Part shown: one piece after another, positions 12,263 through 24,200 of the stretch
Numbering within the stretch: the stretch's first letter is position 1
How the letters are laid out: every line of letters begins with the position of its first letter
Assembly: GCA_037447605.1 (NCBI GenBank)
Contig: CM074816.1
Span: 1,858,745 to 1,922,744 of the forward strand
Direction of reading: 5' to 3'
From: Zygnema circumcarinatum
Taxonomy: Eukaryota > Streptophyta > Zygnematophyceae > Zygnematales > Zygnemataceae
DNA: 64,000 nucleotides
Position numbers and translations under genes: made by a program
The notes under the pieces: generated by a model
The model's database searches: none
What the model was told of the DNA's origin: nothing
Seen by the model: only the letters and a program-made list of their open reading frames with translations

Positions 12263-14454
12263 TTTTTGTGTCGTTTTAAAATTTTCATGGGCTTGTAATG
12301 AGATGGCTTGAAAAAAATCTGTTAAGTTTTTTTTTTTATGTTGACATTTCGAATTTTCAAGTTCCATACCTCAATGAAACTTGATTGGTCAGGAAAACTT
12401 TCTCGGGCAGAATCGGACGGTGCGGCTTCACCCGGAGCTGCCCGAAAAGAAAAAAATTTGGGGGGGAAAGGAGGGAGGGGAGTCAATCGTCAAAGAAATA
12501 CAAATTTTAGAAATTTAATCGGCCTTCACAATGCGGGCGAGACACCAAAAATGAGAAATTAAGAATGAGATTTGAAAAAAAAAATCTAAGAAACTAATGC
12601 GCTAAATTTTTAATCTTGAAATCTTAAAATCTTCAAATCTTCAAATGCCCCTCCCCCCCATAAAATTCTTTATGAGCACCTGCGCACACCTCGGGGCCGT
12701 CCTCGGAGTGATGATGGCTCGAGTCGAGCAGGTGCGCAAATTTCTGCGCCTCGATAAAGTAACATTCGATAAAGTGGACTTTTGGTAAAGTGACACGTTA
12801 CAAATGGCGATACAGTTGAACTTTAAGAAAAAAAAACACGACAACCGGGGAAACGAAATGGTTTGGCTGGAAAAGAAAAAGACCCTACAAAATCCTAAAT
12901 ACCCTAAAACTGGAATCAGAAAATTCTCAAATTCTCTTACGAAACATAAAGGACCAGGACGAACGCTGAAACCCTAAAAAGTTGAAATCTGAACAAGTTT
13001 TAAATTTGCCAACAATTAGCTGCTGCTTCTTGTAAGTCAAAAATGCCTATAGTAAAACTCTCTTGGGCTAAAAAATGAATATTTTTAGCCTGCCCGCCCG
13101 CCCTAAAGGAGCGCCCTCAAGGACCTGCAGGAACTTCGGCACGTGCCGCACGTGCTGAGGCGCACTCTGATTGGCTCTCCCGCCGCCCGCCGTGCCGCCA
13201 CCCCGCAAACTCATGGCCGGTTTTTTCTTCAAAAAAAAAGCGATTAAAAAAACTCTTTTCTCTTTCTATTTCTGCTGATTTGATAAATTCTTTCCTTTTT
13301 ATAAAGTATAAACCGTTAAAACTTATAATGCTTAATGTTTTCTTTTAAGAAAAAAAAGGGAAATTATGCAAATTCTAGGTCTATGTTTCTACGCCCGGTG
13401 AGCAGACTTGGGAGTACAGTAGTTCTATGTTGAGGAGTGCGTCTCCGTTAGACGGTGGATCTTCACATGTTACATGCCCGCCGTTCCGTTCGACGACTTC
13501 GACAAATTTTCCACATAGAATTTTCCACATTTTCCAGCTTGGATCTAGATCAATGTGGAGCGTTCACACTACAAAGGCAATTTGAAAACTCTCAGCGACG
13601 AGTCGTTACAACACCGACGCAGTGAGAACTCTAAATAGACGATCTGTCAATGGGAACCTGCCACGTGCAATTTACGTACGGCTCAGGTCATGGAAGAAGG
13701 TCTAAAGTCGAAATATTTGTTGCACACGTGCGACGGCGCGAAAGTTATTTCCCTTAAAACATTTTGTCGTTTTTCGCTCCTGCGGCTCCTGCCTCACGAT
13801 GGGCCACGTCGTGGTCCTCAGCGACGGCTACGTGGCGGCTCCCAGAGGGAGGTCACATGCTGTTATGAAAAACGGTTCGCAGTTGAACTGGCACGGACTG
13901 CTTGGCAGGGATCTCGCGACGTGGCGCCCTTCTGGACCCGTCCATTTTTCGCCTCAAAATATGTTTTTTTTGGGACATGAAAAGATTTTATCTGCCCGAA
14001 ATATGAAATTGTTTTGTTGCCCGGCCGTTCGTTTCCTTTCTGCAGTGGACAAAGGTACATGGTTGTAATTTGTTTTTTGCTTCGTATATGCCGTTTCTTC
14101 GTAGCCCGTTTTGTTCCGGAAGTGAAAGGGCTACCTTTGAAGTAATTTACTTCCCTTCTTCCCCCCTTCTTCCGCCTCTTGTACTTAAAAGCTGCCCTGC
14201 AATTCTACCTTCAGCTTTGTAGTTGATTACCTTCTGTTGCCTACTCTTGCTCACTCTCTTGCTTTCGCTCGCTATCTCTCGCGCTCTCTCGCTCTCTCGC
14301 CCGCTCTCGCCCGCTCTCGCCCTCTCTCTGAAGTTCTACGCTCAATCTAAGGAGGCCGAGTTTGAAGTTCCTTCTTGAACATCCTAAGAAAATCATATAC
14401 AGTTTATACTCTCTGCAAAACTTTATTTGTTTTTATACTTCCAGAGAGGCAGCC
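12263..14454. other. Intergenic region upstream of the LHC-like gene
   Basis: I see no gene. A/T-rich stretches alternate with a small degenerate repeat of TCGATAAAGT/GGTAAAGTGAC type (about 12745-12800). A C/T-rich CTCTCGC tract at about 14245-14330 lies 125-210 bp before the start codon and is probably part of the promoter or 5' leader of the next gene. Confidence 0.6.
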
Positions 14455-16601
14455 ATGGCGCAGTGCTGTGCAGCCATAGCCATGAATGCCACGCCTTCTG
14501 CAGCGGCATCCATGGCTTCCTTCGCCTCTTCTGCTGAGAGAAGAACTGTTTCAGGTAAGCGCTTCCGCCTCCTTAACTGACTCATATGTAGGCTTTCCTG
14601 GCCCATATGTTCTTCAGGATTGGCACCAGAGTGTTTCCTTCAATCAGAAACCATTACATCTATACGTGTTGGCTTGTGCCATTGTCTTTCGCTGCGTTTG
14701 GTTTACACTGCAATCGATGAAATCTGCGGGGGAGAGAGGTCACTCTCTTCTTTCGAATAGACTATGGAATGCTTTTGCAGAGCATTCTTTTTTTCAGTGT
14801 TTGCGGCTTGCATATTCCGAATCGTTCAAGATTCAGATGTACGATTAGCTCATTTGACTCATTGTATCCATCTGGTTTTCTCTGACGGTTTGAACGAGTT
14901 CGCGGAATTGCGTTCATCCTTTCTGGGCCTTTTTTGCATTGGGTTTTGTCGATTGGCCTTCCTCTGCATGGAAAGTAAACGAAATACTGTTTTTGACATA
15001 TATGTATATATTTTCTTATATCTTGTTATGTCTTGCAGCTGCTTCCTTCGCCGCAACTCCATTTTCCGGTGTCCAACTTGTGGCGACTCCCTCCAGAAAC
15101 ATTGCCTCACAACGTAAGAACAGAATTTTCAATTAGTTGCATTGCAGATAATCGACCTAAAACTTGCTCGCTTCTTCGAACATGTGAAGGATGAAGCTCG
15201 CGCATCTGTGAACTTATCCTCGAAAAAAGTTTGTGGTATTATGTTGCAGGACGGTTGGAAAGCTTGGTAGTTCGCGCAGAGGGAGAGTCGGATGGGAGGA
15301 CATCGCAGGTTACCGGCTTTGGATTGGGAGGTCCTGGAACGTGGTTTGGGTTCGGAAACCGCCAAGAGCGCAACGTGGGAAGACTTGCCATGATCGGATT
15401 CGCGGTAAGCTCAGTCTAAGGGAGAGGTGAAGGAATGATTCACCGTGCATCCTTTCAATATGTGCGTTTTGCACCAAAACAACCAAACAGCTACCGCGCC
15501 GTCAAAAACTTTAAGTTTGGACCTCGAACGTTCCTGTATGTTAACAATTGTAGGAATTTCTATTTGCATGTTAGGGTTTCCTCTCCTCTTTTCCTACCGT
15601 CCTCTCTCCCTTCTCTCTCTGAGCCGCGATTGGAAACTTAGTTGATTGCAAAAGGCGATTTAGCATTCGACCTAATCCGCGAAAATTTCCGTTTCATGTG
15701 AAAAACGATAAACTAATCTGTTCTCGAAAACCATATTGGGCTTTTGTGGTGAAATTGCAGTCCGCCCTTGTCATGGAGGTCCTCACCGGAAAGGGAGTTC
15801 TGGGGCAGCTCGGCATTCAGCCCGACCTTGTGAAGGCTCCCTTCCTTGCAGGAATACTGTTCCTCTTCGTAGGAGGCCTTCTTGGAGGCTATGTCGTCAT
15901 CAATAATCCTCCTGATATTAGCAAGGCTCCTCCCAACGCTGGAGATGGCATTCCTCGGAACCCTCTGAAAACTTTTGATGCCCAAAATGCGGACCCTTTG
16001 ACCACGTACACGCGGGGAGGAGTGGTTACTCGGCCGGGCGGGCAGGTGAGCAAGAAATTCTCAACCTGTTGGTTTTAGGTTTCAGGAGGGAGGGAAAACC
16101 CCTGACGTGGGGATTCTGTCTGAAAGCGAAATTGGAACAGATCCTTCTCTCCCTCGTACTCTCTTACGAGAGTACTCCCCTATTCACCTCCCCTCCGTCT
16201 CTCCCTTTCTATCTCCCTCTCCTCTCTCTGCCTCCGTTTAATTTTCTCTCTCTCTTTCTTTCTCCCCCTCACACACTATCTCGCTCTCTCCCTTCGCTCT
16301 CTTACTCTCTTTATCTTTCTTTTTCCTTTCTCTCCCCTCCCCCCACTCTCTCGCTCTCTTACCTCTCCCCTCCCCCTCCACTCCCTCACCTCTCTCACTC
16401 AGTTTGCGAAAGGGCATTTCCAGAGTATATCATTTCATCAGGCTATGGTGCCGACTTAGGTAGATGCTGCGAAAGCTGTTTGGAAGTGATTGTTCAGATG
16501 GGTGTGACGTTTTTACATACTTCCTCACCTCTGCCCGCCTTGGACTCGTGCAGAAGGGGAGGGAGCCCTACGTGTCCGACCTGGAGCAGCCGAAGAAGTG
16601 A
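14455..16601 (+). CDS. LHC-like/PsbS-like thylakoid membrane protein, chloroplast-targeted
   Basis: Five exons (14455-14554, 15039-15113, 15250-15404, 15761-16045, 16554-16601) with clean GT-AG sites give a product of 220 residues. The Ala/Ser-rich N terminus (MAQCCAAIAMNATPSAA...) looks like a chloroplast transit peptide. The core ERNVGRLAMIGFA followed by LTGKGVLGQLGI is the chlorophyll-binding-type helix of the ELIP/SEP/PsbS group: it has the conserved Glu, Arg and the GFA stretch. A second hydrophobic helix (FLAGILFLFVGGLLGGYVVI) follows. The C-terminal region of about 60 polar residues ends in SDLEQPKK. With two membrane helices it resembles one half of PsbS or a two-helix stress-enhanced protein; which one is uncertain. 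A role in pigment binding or photoprotection is inferred from the family only. An AATAAA signal is present at 16800. Confidence 0.8.
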
Positions 16602-16637
16602 AGAGTGTGACAATTGAAGAAGTGAAGAGTGTGACAA
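16591..16637 (+). repeat. 23-bp direct duplication across the stop codon
   Basis: The sequence GAAGAAGTGAAGAGTGTGAC occurs twice in a row. The first copy contains the TGA stop of the LHC-like gene and the second lies in the 3' UTR. Confidence 0.85.
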
Positions 16638-16799
16638 CCTCTGGAGGCGGACTGCTGCCGAAAAGTGAAAAGTGCCACGTTTCAACTGCTTGCTTTGGAT
16701 TGCTGTTTTTTAATGTTAATACGATTGAAATTGCGTGAAGTTTGTGAGTAATATTTTTTGGTAGGCTTTGTATTCAGGGTTTGTATTCAACCTTTGTGC

Positions 16800-16805
16800 A
16801 ATAAA
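16800..16805 (+). promoter_or_regulatory. Polyadenylation signal AATAAA
   Basis: Canonical hexamer about 200 bp after the stop codon of the LHC-like gene. It is the best candidate for that gene's 3' end. Confidence 0.55.
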
Positions 16806-17780
16806 TGAGAAAAAGCTTTTTATTACGAATACTGGCATTTCTTTGAAGTGCGGCCCCTCCTTGTACACCTCACTCTTCCCCGACTTGACATTTAAAACCT
16901 AATCGCTTGTTCAATCGAAAAAAGCATTATGCAGAAAATTATATGACGCTATATATTGACGAATGTGAAGAAAACTCCAACAAGAGGAAAGTGCGAAAGA
17001 AAATGCAGGTGACCTTGAAATTTCAAACCATACACTGTCATAAAGTCCAGCCGATACTTTTCCTCATTATGTGTGCTTTCATCAGTGGCAGAGGGGGAGG
17101 GTGGAACGATAGCGAGTATGATTGCTACTTAGTACCCCCAGAAGTCACAGAGACCTCTGAACAGTTTTGTTTTTCTCGCCCTATGAAACAATCCTCAACT
17201 GCTTAGCGAAGTACCTCCTCGAGGGTCTAGTCCTCACTCTCCTGTCGCTTATGCTAGTGGCGACGGATGATGTTTGGCGGGGTTTCGCCGGCGCCCTGCG
17301 TGTGAGCCAATGGGATCCGCGACTCTGCGAGTACTCCGATCTGCCAAAAAAAAAAAAACTTCGTAAGAGCTTAAAGTTTACGTACAGAGAGACAGAAGGA
17401 CATATAGACTGACGGAGAGCGACAGAGTTGCATAGAGCGAGAGAGAGGGAGCGAAGCAGACAAGCAAACATAGTGGAAAGCATGCAAGCTCCTTTTATCA
17501 GGGCTTACATCTGCACTTGCTTCCGTCCTCTCGCGAGTCTCCTCTGCAGGGGCATAGCCCTCTGCAGGGGAATGCTTGGAAGTCCCTTCTCCCTGCACAT
17601 ATGTTTACGTAAGGAGTCAGTTTACAATCTCATGTAGCGGTTTTTATGACTGAACTTTCAGGATGGGATATCAACCATCCAATAAGACATGCAGGCAAAA
17701 AATTAAGCTTCAGTCACCACTTCTTGCACGGCGAGAGATTAGCGTTGGTATGCAAGCCGACTATAGCAGCAAAGTAATCA
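16806..17780. other. Intergenic region between convergent genes
   Basis: 3' flanks of the LHC-like gene (+) and HVA22-like gene (-). No coding signal is recognised; short open frames lack splice support. Confidence 0.6.
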
Positions 17781-17945
17781 CAATTATGTGAAAGGCTTCA
17801 AATCCACATTCACAATCAATTTGAATTTGACCTTGAGTAATTCCATTTCAGTACGTTCACAAGAGTCTCTACACATCCATAAGCACATCAAGAGAAACCA
17901 CTTATAGCAGCCATCACAGCTGTGATCCAAGGGGAGGGTTCGAAC

Positions 17946-18968
17946 CTGTCTCGCAGGGTGCTTCAGCATTAGTACTAGGTCGGGGCCTTCTTTCCTGATA
18001 GCCTCCATCAGCTTCATTCGAACATTCGTGGGAAGCATATGAAGTGTTTCCTTTTCTTCCTCGGAGATCTGTTTGTGTACATCTGGCATAACCTTGGCAC
18101 CGAAACGCCTTTCAATCATGTTGGAGGCTGGGAGCACACATCGATCATAGATGTATTTGGCACCTCGAGTTTGCGGTGACACTAACCAAGCAATAGCAAT
18201 GAAGCGAACGATGCCATAAAAGCGAAGCCTGCACACCAAGGTCGGGCATAAGGAAGGTGAGAGATTTCGAAAAAAACAATTCTCTGCCTAACAGAACCGA
18301 TGAAAGGATTAGTTCCGCCCGCCATAATTATGAGCCTTCTCTGTTACATCTAAGCGTAACGAAGGCAACTAGGAAACACCTCGTCTGGATAACTGCTTCT
18401 CTGGCTGCGTGAAAAGAGATAAACGTAGAAAAACAAAGGGTGATTACGAATAATTTGAATCGAATGCTAACAATCTGTAACGATTAAGAAAATCAGCTTC
18501 CAGGCAGTCAAAAGGAGAGGGCAGAGAGGCAACGCTGCAAGTAGGCAATCCGTCTACGTCTGCTTCCCAGCTCACCAGACAATACTTCGTATCACATATG
18601 TTTCCGCCAACACAAGAAGCGAATACAGCACCCAATATGTAAGCCACTGCTTGCTTTCATCGCCAGCCACCATTTCCGCTGCTCTGATCGACTCCACCCT
18701 GCGCGGCAAAAAAAGCTTGTCCTAGGACCCTGATGAGCTAAACTGATATCCTGTATCAGTTATGTAAAGTCCCAATCTGTGCTATCATAATGAAAATATT
18801 GTTGTCTAACATTGGCAACAAGGAAGATCCATTCCTTCATCCATTTGTGACAGAGACATAGACAGATACGACGTAGCTCTTTTTGAAGCAAGAAATGGTT
18901 CGACGATTGTGAAGCAGATGGAATGGAAGGGAAATTTACGCGGGATATATCATTGCGATGATGGGCCT
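17946..18968 (-). CDS. HVA22 / TB2-DP1-REEP family protein (ends uncertain)
   Basis: Three minus-strand exons are clear. 18968-18942 encodes PIIAMIYPA, about 18710-18596 encodes VESIRAAEMVAGDESKQWLTYWVLYSLLVLAE, and 18228-17946 encodes FYGIVRFIAIAWLVSPQTRGAKYIYDR plus a polar tail. The order YPA - ES - D - QWLTYWVLY - WL..PQTRGA is diagnostic of the TB2/DP1/HVA22 domain. Its hydrophobic hairpins bend tubular endoplasmic reticulum. The tail (ISEEEKETLHMLPTNVRMKL) is helical. The 5' exon with the start codon was not found (possibly 19.2-19.9 kb), nor was the true stop; a short terminal exon near 17690-17720 is possible. The plant family is often induced by abscisic acid; nothing here shows that directly. 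Confidence 0.78.
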
Positions 18969-18989
18969 GCACACAAAACCCAAAGTAAA

Positions 18990-20620
18990 CATGATGCTCA
19001 CTGGAATGAGAAATAACGTTTCAAGAACGCTTTGAAGTCAAACAATAATTTATCGTTCAGATAAGACAGATGAGGAAAAAAAAAGAGCTGGCGACTACCG
19101 TACATGTCCATGTTTAATACTCGGATGCAGGAAGTTCTGATTGGATACAGTTATACAAATACTAGTGTTTGCAGTGACGACGATCTTGTCTATTAAATAA
19201 AGCTAAGCCGACTGGAGCGGAGCAACATCAAGCGCTTCAGGACTGCTAGCTTCTGACTGGATACTTGCAGACTGCAGTTGATTATGATGAAGCAACCTCG
19301 ACTGACTACAGTACGCAAAAAACAACAAGAAAGGAGAGATAAACCCACACCTCGAGACCTCCATGCAGAACATGAATATGTACCATGCTGGCGGATGGCC
19401 TCCTACGAGGCCACTGATCTTCATCACGCCTTCACTGATTCTGCTCCCAGAACTTCATATAGACATTCTAAATCACATAGCTTCAAGTATAGAGAGAAAC
19501 GTCACGATAATGAATGACATCATGAATGTGGAAAGAATACATACAGAATCTAAATAGACTACCCTAGAAGATAGAAACTGATGCAAAAAAACATACAACG
19601 TCTGTCTAGTGACCTACAACAGAAAAATATCTTCTATAAACTTACATCGAGAATTGCTTCTGGAAAGAACTGCGACACTTCAAAGACAAATATTCGTCTT
19701 GCAGACCTTCTTCCCCTTTTTTCCAGTTGCTTCTGCAAGCCCAGGCCCTTCAGAACGGCCTGCAGTGCAGCGCAGCCTCCCACCAAGGTCCTGAAAGCGC
19801 CCTCCAAACGTCGGCCTGCATGGCTGCCCTGCCCTGCCCTTCGCTGAGCGGCCCTGCCGACCGTCCATCTTGCAAGATATCTGTACGGAGTGAGTCTTGG
19901 CCGTCCGTCTGGCGCCTTTTCGCGAACAGCTTTGATCCATAGCCTTGCCGCCGGCGAGGGCTGCGCCAAGGGCCAACACGGCATTTCCGCCACAGCATGG
20001 TCTCATAGCCACAAATGGCTTCAAAAACCTCCACTCTACATTTCTGCACATAGTTCGCATAATATGAATAGTGGTCGTTTACACATTCGGATTGCTCCCT
20101 GAGCGCGCGCTCTTTATAAGCAGATTGGACTCCATTGAAAGGTTTCAGTTTCTGTTTTGAGAAGGTATTTCAGTTCTATGTGAGTGTGGGAGTGCTTGGC
20201 TGCTTATTTTATGGCATCGCCATCGTGAGATCAATGCCGCATCTTTCCCCCGTTTTAACACATTGATCCTTGCAGGGCGATATGATGCTGGTAGCAAGGC
20301 GGGTCCGTACAAGGAAAAACAGAGGCGGAGAGAGGGGGTTCGGTAAGGAGAGAGAGAGAGAGAGTCAAAGAAAGGCGCGATAGAGCGAGCAGGAGAGTGG
20401 GCCTGCCATGGGAGGGTAAGAGAGATGGAGAGAGGTAGAAGGGCAAGAAATATCCAAGAAGTAGAGAGAGGGGCCACCGGGAGACGAAGAAAGAGAGGCT
20501 GATGCGAAAAAGGTAAAGGCTGCCGAACATGGAAAGAGTGCCGCGAAAAAGAGCAACAAAGGTTGCAGTAAGATCGAGCCAGAGAAAGACGAATAAGGTA
20601 CGAAAACAAATTGGTCGAAA
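18990..20620. other. Region upstream of the HVA22-like gene
   Basis: It may contain undetected 5' exon(s) of the HVA22-like gene. Open frames at 19634-20060 (-) overlap in all phases and match no family I recognise. A GA-rich stretch runs from about 20330 to 20480. Confidence 0.5.
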
Positions 20621-20642
20621 TGGTTCGACCAATTGACAAACA

Positions 20643-20735
20643 ATGGTTGCAACCATAGCCAATTGCTGGCACATTATTAGCCAATGGTTGGCACATCATC
20701 AGCCAATGGCTGGCACATCATCAGCCAATGATTTG
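20643..20735. repeat. 22-bp minisatellite in arm A (about 4 units)
   Basis: Units of the form GCCAATGGTTGGCACATCATCA (variants) repeat about four times. The equivalent site in arm B has about 13 units. Confidence 0.9.
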
Positions 20736-21653
20736 ACCGTATAACGGTCCGAAACCGTTGGCAATGGTCGGCTTGGTCCGCCAAGGAACGGCTACAACCA
20801 TTGCCAATGTCCAGAGAGGTACACTAACCAATGGTTGGCTTGGTTGCAACCCTGGCAATGGTTGGCTGGGCCCATCAACCAATGGTTGTGCAGCCATTGA
20901 ATTCACTGGCGTGCCCTATCTGCTGTTCGGGTTCAGTGCTCTGTCACTGCGTTCGACCTGCGCACTGTTTCCGCCAATCCTTTCCTATCCGCTTTCCGTC
21001 AATCCCGAAAAGAAAGAGGTTGCCCATTCAATTTCCACGTAAGGGTGGTTCGCAAATCGGGAAAGCGCTGGCTCGTGAAGGAGAAGCAAATGAGCAAACG
21101 CATGACATGGCATCGCATACGCATAAGCACCGTATCACATCACATCCCACAACAAGCCTAACATGGACGACAAAGAGGGAGAGGGAGGCGAGAGAGAGAT
21201 AGAAAACGACCTTTTTTGAACTGCTCGACATTTAGAATAAAATGGCGCAAAATCGCCAAAAAAAAAAAACAAAAGCGTGAGTGCAGACGATGTTGGCGCT
21301 GCAGCAAACCGACAGGACAGACGGGGAACAAACTACAACCGCACACAGGACTGAACTGAGCTGAGCTGAGCCTAGAACTTAAAACAATGACCTAAACAAA
21401 ACAAATGCAGCGACCCCTCCCTCTCCCTCTCTCTCTCACTCCGCTTATTCCACTCCGACTGTACACAACGAATTGAACTGAACGGTGAAGAGAAGTGAAG
21501 CGCAGGGAACGGCGCCGCCTTCCCTTCCCTTCCCTTCCATGCTCCCAAGGGCTGCCCTCGCCCTCGCCCTGCCCTGCCCTCCGAGCGGGCCTCGAGGCTT
21601 GGAAGCCTGCGCGGCGCGCCTTGCGGCCCCCCAGAGGAGAGGAGAGGCGAGGC

Positions 21654-23707
21654 CTACTTCCGCCAGCTGAGTGTCACAAGCGGCACCTTGAGGGTGAGCT
21701 CCCACACGCCGACCCGCGAGTGCCTGAAGAGGCGCTCGAACGCGAGCGGCCACAGCCAGCACGCGTACTCCTCCTCCTCCGACCCCTTCTCCGCCCCCCC
21801 AGAGAGACTCCACTCCCGCAGCTCGTCCGCCGTCACAAACGGCTCGGGCCCATAGCCGCGCCCCTCCAGCTCTCGCAGAGCCTGCTCCACCCAACGCAAA
21901 CGCCCGCCGCCCATTCACTCATTCAATTCATCCATTCATCTCACCGTTCATTCCCGCAGTACATCGACCTCAAAACAGGTATCTAAAGCAGACAGACTGC
22001 ATGATCAATTTTCAAAGAGACCATCTTTGAGGCAAAAATGCAGGCGGACGGGTGGTGCACGTACCGTGGTATAAATCCGGTGAAAAATTCGAATCAACTT
22101 CATCCTCATCAGCAGATTGGAGACTTTGTAGACTGTCACTCCGTAAAGGAAAAGGGAGAGCGCGAACTGAAAAATGTCCCATTTGGACATGACAAAGATG
22201 TTGACCTTCATTGACGCAAAGACCAACGCCAAGAGCATGGAACCGGCCGAGCGAAAAATAGAGTCGTCTTCAGCTTTCTTTGCACTCGTCGGCAGAACTG
22301 CACAGAGATACACCCAACACATTCATTCAGTCATTCCGACCATTCTAACTCCTGCAGCAGAGACCACACCCGCCCACTCACTCAACCGTCGAAGAGAAAG
22401 AATCATTCATCGCAGTCAGTGGTCCAAACTAACCTGTTTGGTATGCCGAATAATTCTCCCGCGTCCTCTTCTCTGAGGTATAAAGGCTTCTGAGTGAAGC
22501 ATCCTCCAAGTGAGGGTTCTGCAACATGGGAAAAACAAAATACTTTTTATCGTTAGGCTTGAAAGAAACATTTGACTTACTACACAAATGGAACAATCGC
22601 GCAATGGAAAAAGTGAATGCGTTGGAGGAGCACTCATTACCTTGTTATAATACTTGAGCGAAAGCTTTTTCAGATTCCTCCTCATCTGCAGCTTCCAAAA
22701 GCTGTGGACGATCGCTCCCGTAACGACAAGGAAGACCACCAACTGGAGAAACTCCCAGCGGGCCATCGGGAAGATCTTGCCCCGCAGGGCCAACACGAAT
22801 AAATTCAAAAGCAGAACTACGACCGGAACGAAAATGTACTCGGCCACAATTTCCTGCTCAACATCCGTCTTAACAGAGAACGGGATTTGCTCCGGTACGT
22901 CGACCAGCGGGTGCACTGCGAAGTGAATGGGTGCTCGCGCTGCGCACACAGAAACGACACTTGCAAGGTCAGGACGCGCTGCGCTGCAAGACCATCAACA
23001 TGGATTGGATCGCCTAAAGACGTCCAATTGCGTCAAAACACAAGGGTTGTGTACAACGCATCTCAATCCTGCATCAAGGCACACCCTACTAATGCGGCTT
23101 CTAGGACCCGCCTGCTGCTCCTAGCACTAAAGGCAAGCCAGTGCCTACCTCCTTGGCAGAAACGTGCAGGCTCGGCCTCCTCAAAGCGCTGCTGCGAGGG
23201 AAGAAGAGGCAGCCCATAGCCGGGCGAGGAGTACAAGGGGTTGCCGCCCGGCAACTGATCGACGAAGTACTCTTTCGCGTAGCACAGCGCAAGACGGAGC
23301 AGCAACTCACGATTGTTTTGTCTGAATCTGGATTCTACGCCCCAGTCCTGGAGAAGACATACGAGGCCTTCGGTGGAGATCGCCCGCACGCGCTGCTCCG
23401 TTACGCGGAAAACGGCAGCGTCTCCTACGACCTGCGTCCTGTGAGGAGGCGGCGGCAGGTCCAGGAGGCCGACGAGGTTCCGGCTGCGCACGTATTCGAG
23501 GACAGGGCGGCGGTAGAATTCGGGGTCGTTGCAGTCGGTGGAGGTGCAGAAGCCCCAGTAGAGCACGAGGAGCTTCAGCTGACTGAGCGACAGCTCACGC
23601 ACACGCTCCTCAGTCTTTGAAGAAATAGGATAGGACCAGCGAGAGCAAGAGTGAGAGATAGCAGGAGGGGGCAAGGGACGGTGGACACCGTATCGCCCGC
23701 CCGCCAT
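21654..23707 (-). CDS. Multi-pass membrane protein, possible HeH/LEM-MSC-like (arm A copy)
   Basis: This is the inverted paralogue of the gene at 36873-38925, with matching exons at about 23707-23149, 22915-22641, 22518-22434, 22297-22065 and 21881-21654. All are open and in frame, so this copy also looks functional. Visible differences from arm B are small: MAGGRYG instead of MVGGRYG at the start, LLDLPPPP instead of LPDLPPPP, and the stretch after WGVESRFR has one changed residue. The domain reading is given under the arm B copy. The TATA box (23810-23815) and the GCCACGTGGC palindrome (23860-23869) upstream are conserved between the arms, so both copies could be transcribed. Confidence 0.75.
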
Positions 23708-23809
23708 GGCCGAGAGCGGAGAGCGGAGAGCGCAGAGCACAGAGCTAAAGCAGGAAGTCAAAGCGAAACCGAAAGTGCAAAAGTGAGACGGTTGGGGAGG
23801 GGAGGGCTC

Positions 23810-23815
23810 TTTATA
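23810..23815 (-). promoter_or_regulatory. TATA box of the arm A gene
   Basis: TATAAA on the minus strand, 103 bp before the ATG, in a GGTATAAAG context conserved exactly at the mirrored site in arm B. Confidence 0.6.
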
Positions 23816-23859
23816 CCGGGGGGGCTCCTGCGTTGATGGAGCTACTGTAATCTCAGCAA

Positions 23860-23869
23860 GCCACGTGGC
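23860..23869. promoter_or_regulatory. G-box palindrome GCCACGTGGC (arm A)
   Basis: Perfect ten-base palindrome containing CACGTG, about 45 bp upstream of the TATA box. bZIP/bHLH factors bind such sites in plants. Mirrored at 36711-36720. Confidence 0.55.
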
Positions 23870-23964
23870 AACTGTGACGACGTGGCGCGCTCTGGTTGGC
23901 ATTCGCCCGCTTTTGCTCGCTGGCACGCGCCCTGCACGCGCCCTGCACGGGCCCTCCGCGCGTG

Positions 23965-24200
23965 TCCCGGGGCGCATCCTGGCCGTCCATGATTGAGATC
24001 GACGGTGCGTGGAGGGTCCAACTTTATCACGGTGCGACCACCCACCACCACTCGCGTTGTCGGGCGCATCCTGGCCGTCCATTTCTACGATCGACGGCGC
24101 GCGGCGGGTCCATCCTTATCACGGTGCGGCCACCTACCACCACGCGCTTTCTGGGGCGCATCCTGCCCGTCCATTACCACGATCGACGGCGCACGGCGCT
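23965..24200. repeat. About 85-90-bp tandem repeat upstream of the arm A gene
   Basis: Three imperfect units each begin GGGCGCATCCTGGCCGTCCA, followed by GATCGACGGCGC and TATCACGGTGCG(A/G)CCACC. The array is mirrored in arm B (about 36380-36615) and partly present at 26325-26405. Confidence 0.85.

Noticed and set aside
19634-20060. Overlapping minus-strand frames upstream of the HVA22-like gene
   Set aside because: All three phases are open and none resembles a known N-terminal HVA22 exon. A 5' exon may exist here but I cannot define it.
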